Shown here: piece after piece, positions 23,039 to 24,333 of the stretch | Numbering within the stretch: position 1 is the stretch's first letter | Layout: each line of letters begins with the position of its first letter | From: Bacteroidales bacterium UBA1064 | Lineage (GTDB): Bacteria; Bacteroidota; Bacteroidia; Bacteroidales; Tenuifilaceae | Direction of reading: 5' to 3' | DNA length: 24,333 nt | Assembly (NCBI GenBank): GCA_002316235.1 | Contig: DCDD01000058.1 | Span: 1 to 24,333 of the forward strand | The notes under the pieces: generated by a model | Databases searched by the model: none | The model's input: only the letters and a program-made list of their open reading frames with translations | Told to the model about the DNA's origin: nothing | Program-made: the position numbers and the translations under genes

Positions 23039-24310
23039 ATGGGTACCACAATAATCATCATACTCATTTCACTTTTTTTCTCATTCTTTTTTGCTGGAAT
23101 GGAAATAGCCTACCTTTCGGCCAATAAGCTTAAGCTGGAGCTCGATAAAAAAAAAGGTGGATTTACATCGCACGTTATAGCGGTTTTAGCAGGTAATAAG
23201 GAACAGTACATTGCCACCATGCTGGTTGGCAACAACATTGCGCTGGTTATCTACGGTATTGAAATCGCCGTTCTGCTTACCCCTGCATTGGGTAAGTTGA
23301 TTCAGATTCCTTCCCTTTTACTCCTGGTGCAAACCCTGATAAGCACCATAATAGTTTTGGTTACCGCAGAGTTTCTACCCAAGTCAATTTTTAGGTTGCA
23401 CCCTAACGCCTTCCTTAGGTTTTTTGCTTTGCCTGTTTACATCCTGTACATTATTTTTTACCCCATCAGCAAGTTCACTTCCTGGCTTTCCTACTGGATT
23501 ATTAGGTTGGTATTTAGGATAAAGGTAAAGCACGATGGCTCTAAGCCTATCTTTAACAAGGTTGACCTCGATTTTCTTGTTGACCAGGCCTCATCGGCCG
23601 ACGATGGGGAAGGAGACCACACCCAGGAGCTGAAAATATTTCAAAACGCACTCGATTTTTCCGAAGTACGTCTCCGCGATTGTATGATACCCAGAACCGA
23701 TATTGAAGCCATTGATGTGAATGCCACTGTTGATGAGCTCAGGGCCAAGTTTGCCGAAACCAACTACTCCCGGTTACCCGTTTACAGCAACTCAATTGAT
23801 AATATTGTCGGCTACGTTAATTCTAAAGTTCTCTTCATTAATCCCCAAAGCATAAAATCAAAGCTCATCAACATCGACTTTGTCCCCGAAACCATGCCGG
23901 CCAATAAAATGCTAACTCGTTTTATAAAGGAGCATAAAAGTATTGCCATTGTTGTTGATGAATTTGGCGGAACAGCTGGCCTGGTTACTATTGAGGATAT
24001 CATGGAGGAAATATTCGGTGAAATTGATGATGAGCACGACCGCAACGAGTTTGTCGAGAAGAAGCTTAGCGACAACGAGTATATTTTTTCAGGACGGCTT
24101 GAGGTGAAACATCTCAACGAAAACTACCAGCTTGATATTCCTGAGTCCGACGATTACGAAACACTTGCCGGCTTTATCCTGTTTAAGCACCAGAACATAC
24201 CCAAACTAAACGAAACCATCGAGTTTGAGGGTTTTATCATTAAAATCCTCAGGGTAAACGAAACCCGCATTGAGCTGGTGAGGTTGACAAGGATAAAGGG
24301 TAAAGGGTAA
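23039..24310 (+). CDS. CNNM/CBS-domain membrane protein (HlyC/CorC family)
   Basis: The 423-residue product has three parts. The N-terminal DUF21/CNNM domain (about 1-190) carries hydrophobic helices and conserved words FFAGMEIAYLSANKLKLE, ATMLVGNNIALV (about 60-71) and TAEFLPKSIFRLHPNA. A pair of CBS domains (about 215-330) includes MIPRTDIEAIDVN, YSRLPVYSNSIDNIVGYVN and IAIVVDEFGGTAGLVTIEDIMEEIFGEI. A C-terminal CorC_HlyC domain (about 340-420) ends the protein. Relatives transport or regulate divalent cations, mainly Mg2+ or Co2+; the older 'hemolysin' label is historical. The ATG is 11 bp after the 61-aa gene. The gene is complete, and its stop lies 23 bp before the window end. Confidence 0.93.
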   Translation: MGTTIIIILISLFFSFFFAGMEIAYLSANKLKLELDKKKGGFTSHVIAVLAGNKEQYIATMLVGNNIALVIYGIEIAVLLTPALGKLIQIPSLLLLVQTLISTIIVLVTAEFLPKSIFRLHPNAFLRFFALPVYILYIIFYPISKFTSWLSYWIIRLVFRIKVKHDGSKPIFNKVDLDFLVDQASSADDGEGDHTQELKIFQNALDFSEVRLRDCMIPRTDIEAIDVNATVDELRAKFAETNYSRLPVYSNSIDNIVGYVNSKVLFINPQSIKSKLINIDFVPETMPANKMLTRFIKEHKSIAIVVDEFGGTAGLVTIEDIMEEIFGEIDDEHDRNEFVEKKLSDNEYIFSGRLEVKHLNENYQLDIPESDDYETLAGFILFKHQNIPKLNETIEFEGFIIKILRVNETRIELVRLTRIKGKG

Positions 24311-24333
24311 GATAGTTCAAGAAATTGCCCGCC

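Overview
The window looks like a chromosomal segment of a Bacteroidota bacterium, most likely order Bacteroidales. The evidence is indirect but consistent. Gene order is typical of the phylum (ftsK-lolA; coaX, a beta-barrel protein, lptC, then a CNNM/CBS protein). LptC and one other protein carry lipoprotein signals. Several intergenic regions contain the TAnnTTTG -7 element of Bacteroidota sigma factors, some with a TTG about 20 bp upstream. No rRNA, tRNA, CRISPR array, insertion sequence or phage gene was recognised. Almost every gene belongs to a known housekeeping or metabolic family, so the region is mainly core genome.

Layout. (1) 89-1052: two ends of one type ISP/IIG restriction-modification enzyme joined after loss of the central part, so a dead defence gene. 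(2) 1194-3759: a small conserved protein with its own promoter and a strong terminator, then a secreted serine hydrolase and a dihydroorotate-dehydrogenase-like flavoprotein as a likely pair. (3) 3956-5249: acylphosphatase (-), a DUF456 membrane protein (+) and an RRM RNA-binding protein (-). (4) 5359-7481 (-): carbamate kinase followed by ornithine carbamoyltransferase, which together can turn citrulline into ornithine, CO2, ammonia and ATP. (5) 7803-11894 (+): a lipoprotein, the FtsK translocase and the lipoprotein carrier LolA. (6) 11944-14896 (+): cysC, cysD and cysN, making APS and then PAPS from sulfate and ATP. (7) 14897-16289 (-): a cytoplasmic NlpC/P60 peptidase, an unlisted 42-residue membrane protein and a Nudix hydrolase, probably one transcript. 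(8) 16523-19867 (+): Mfd. (9) 19908-24310 (+): pantothenate kinase CoaX, an outer-membrane beta-barrel protein, LptC, a gap with a promoter, a 61-residue membrane protein and a CNNM/CBS (CorC/HlyC-type) membrane protein.

I did not find a convincing new multi-gene system. The items most worth a second look are the precisely collapsed restriction enzyme, the 42-residue membrane protein between NlpC/P60 and Nudix, the DHOD-like protein whose catalytic cysteine position appears to be threonine, a pair of tandem 12-bp palindromes between two convergent genes, and the unexplained 338-bp gap inside the lptC cluster. Several long reading frames begin at a TTG that is really the end of a TAnnTTTG promoter element; starts were moved downstream in those cases.
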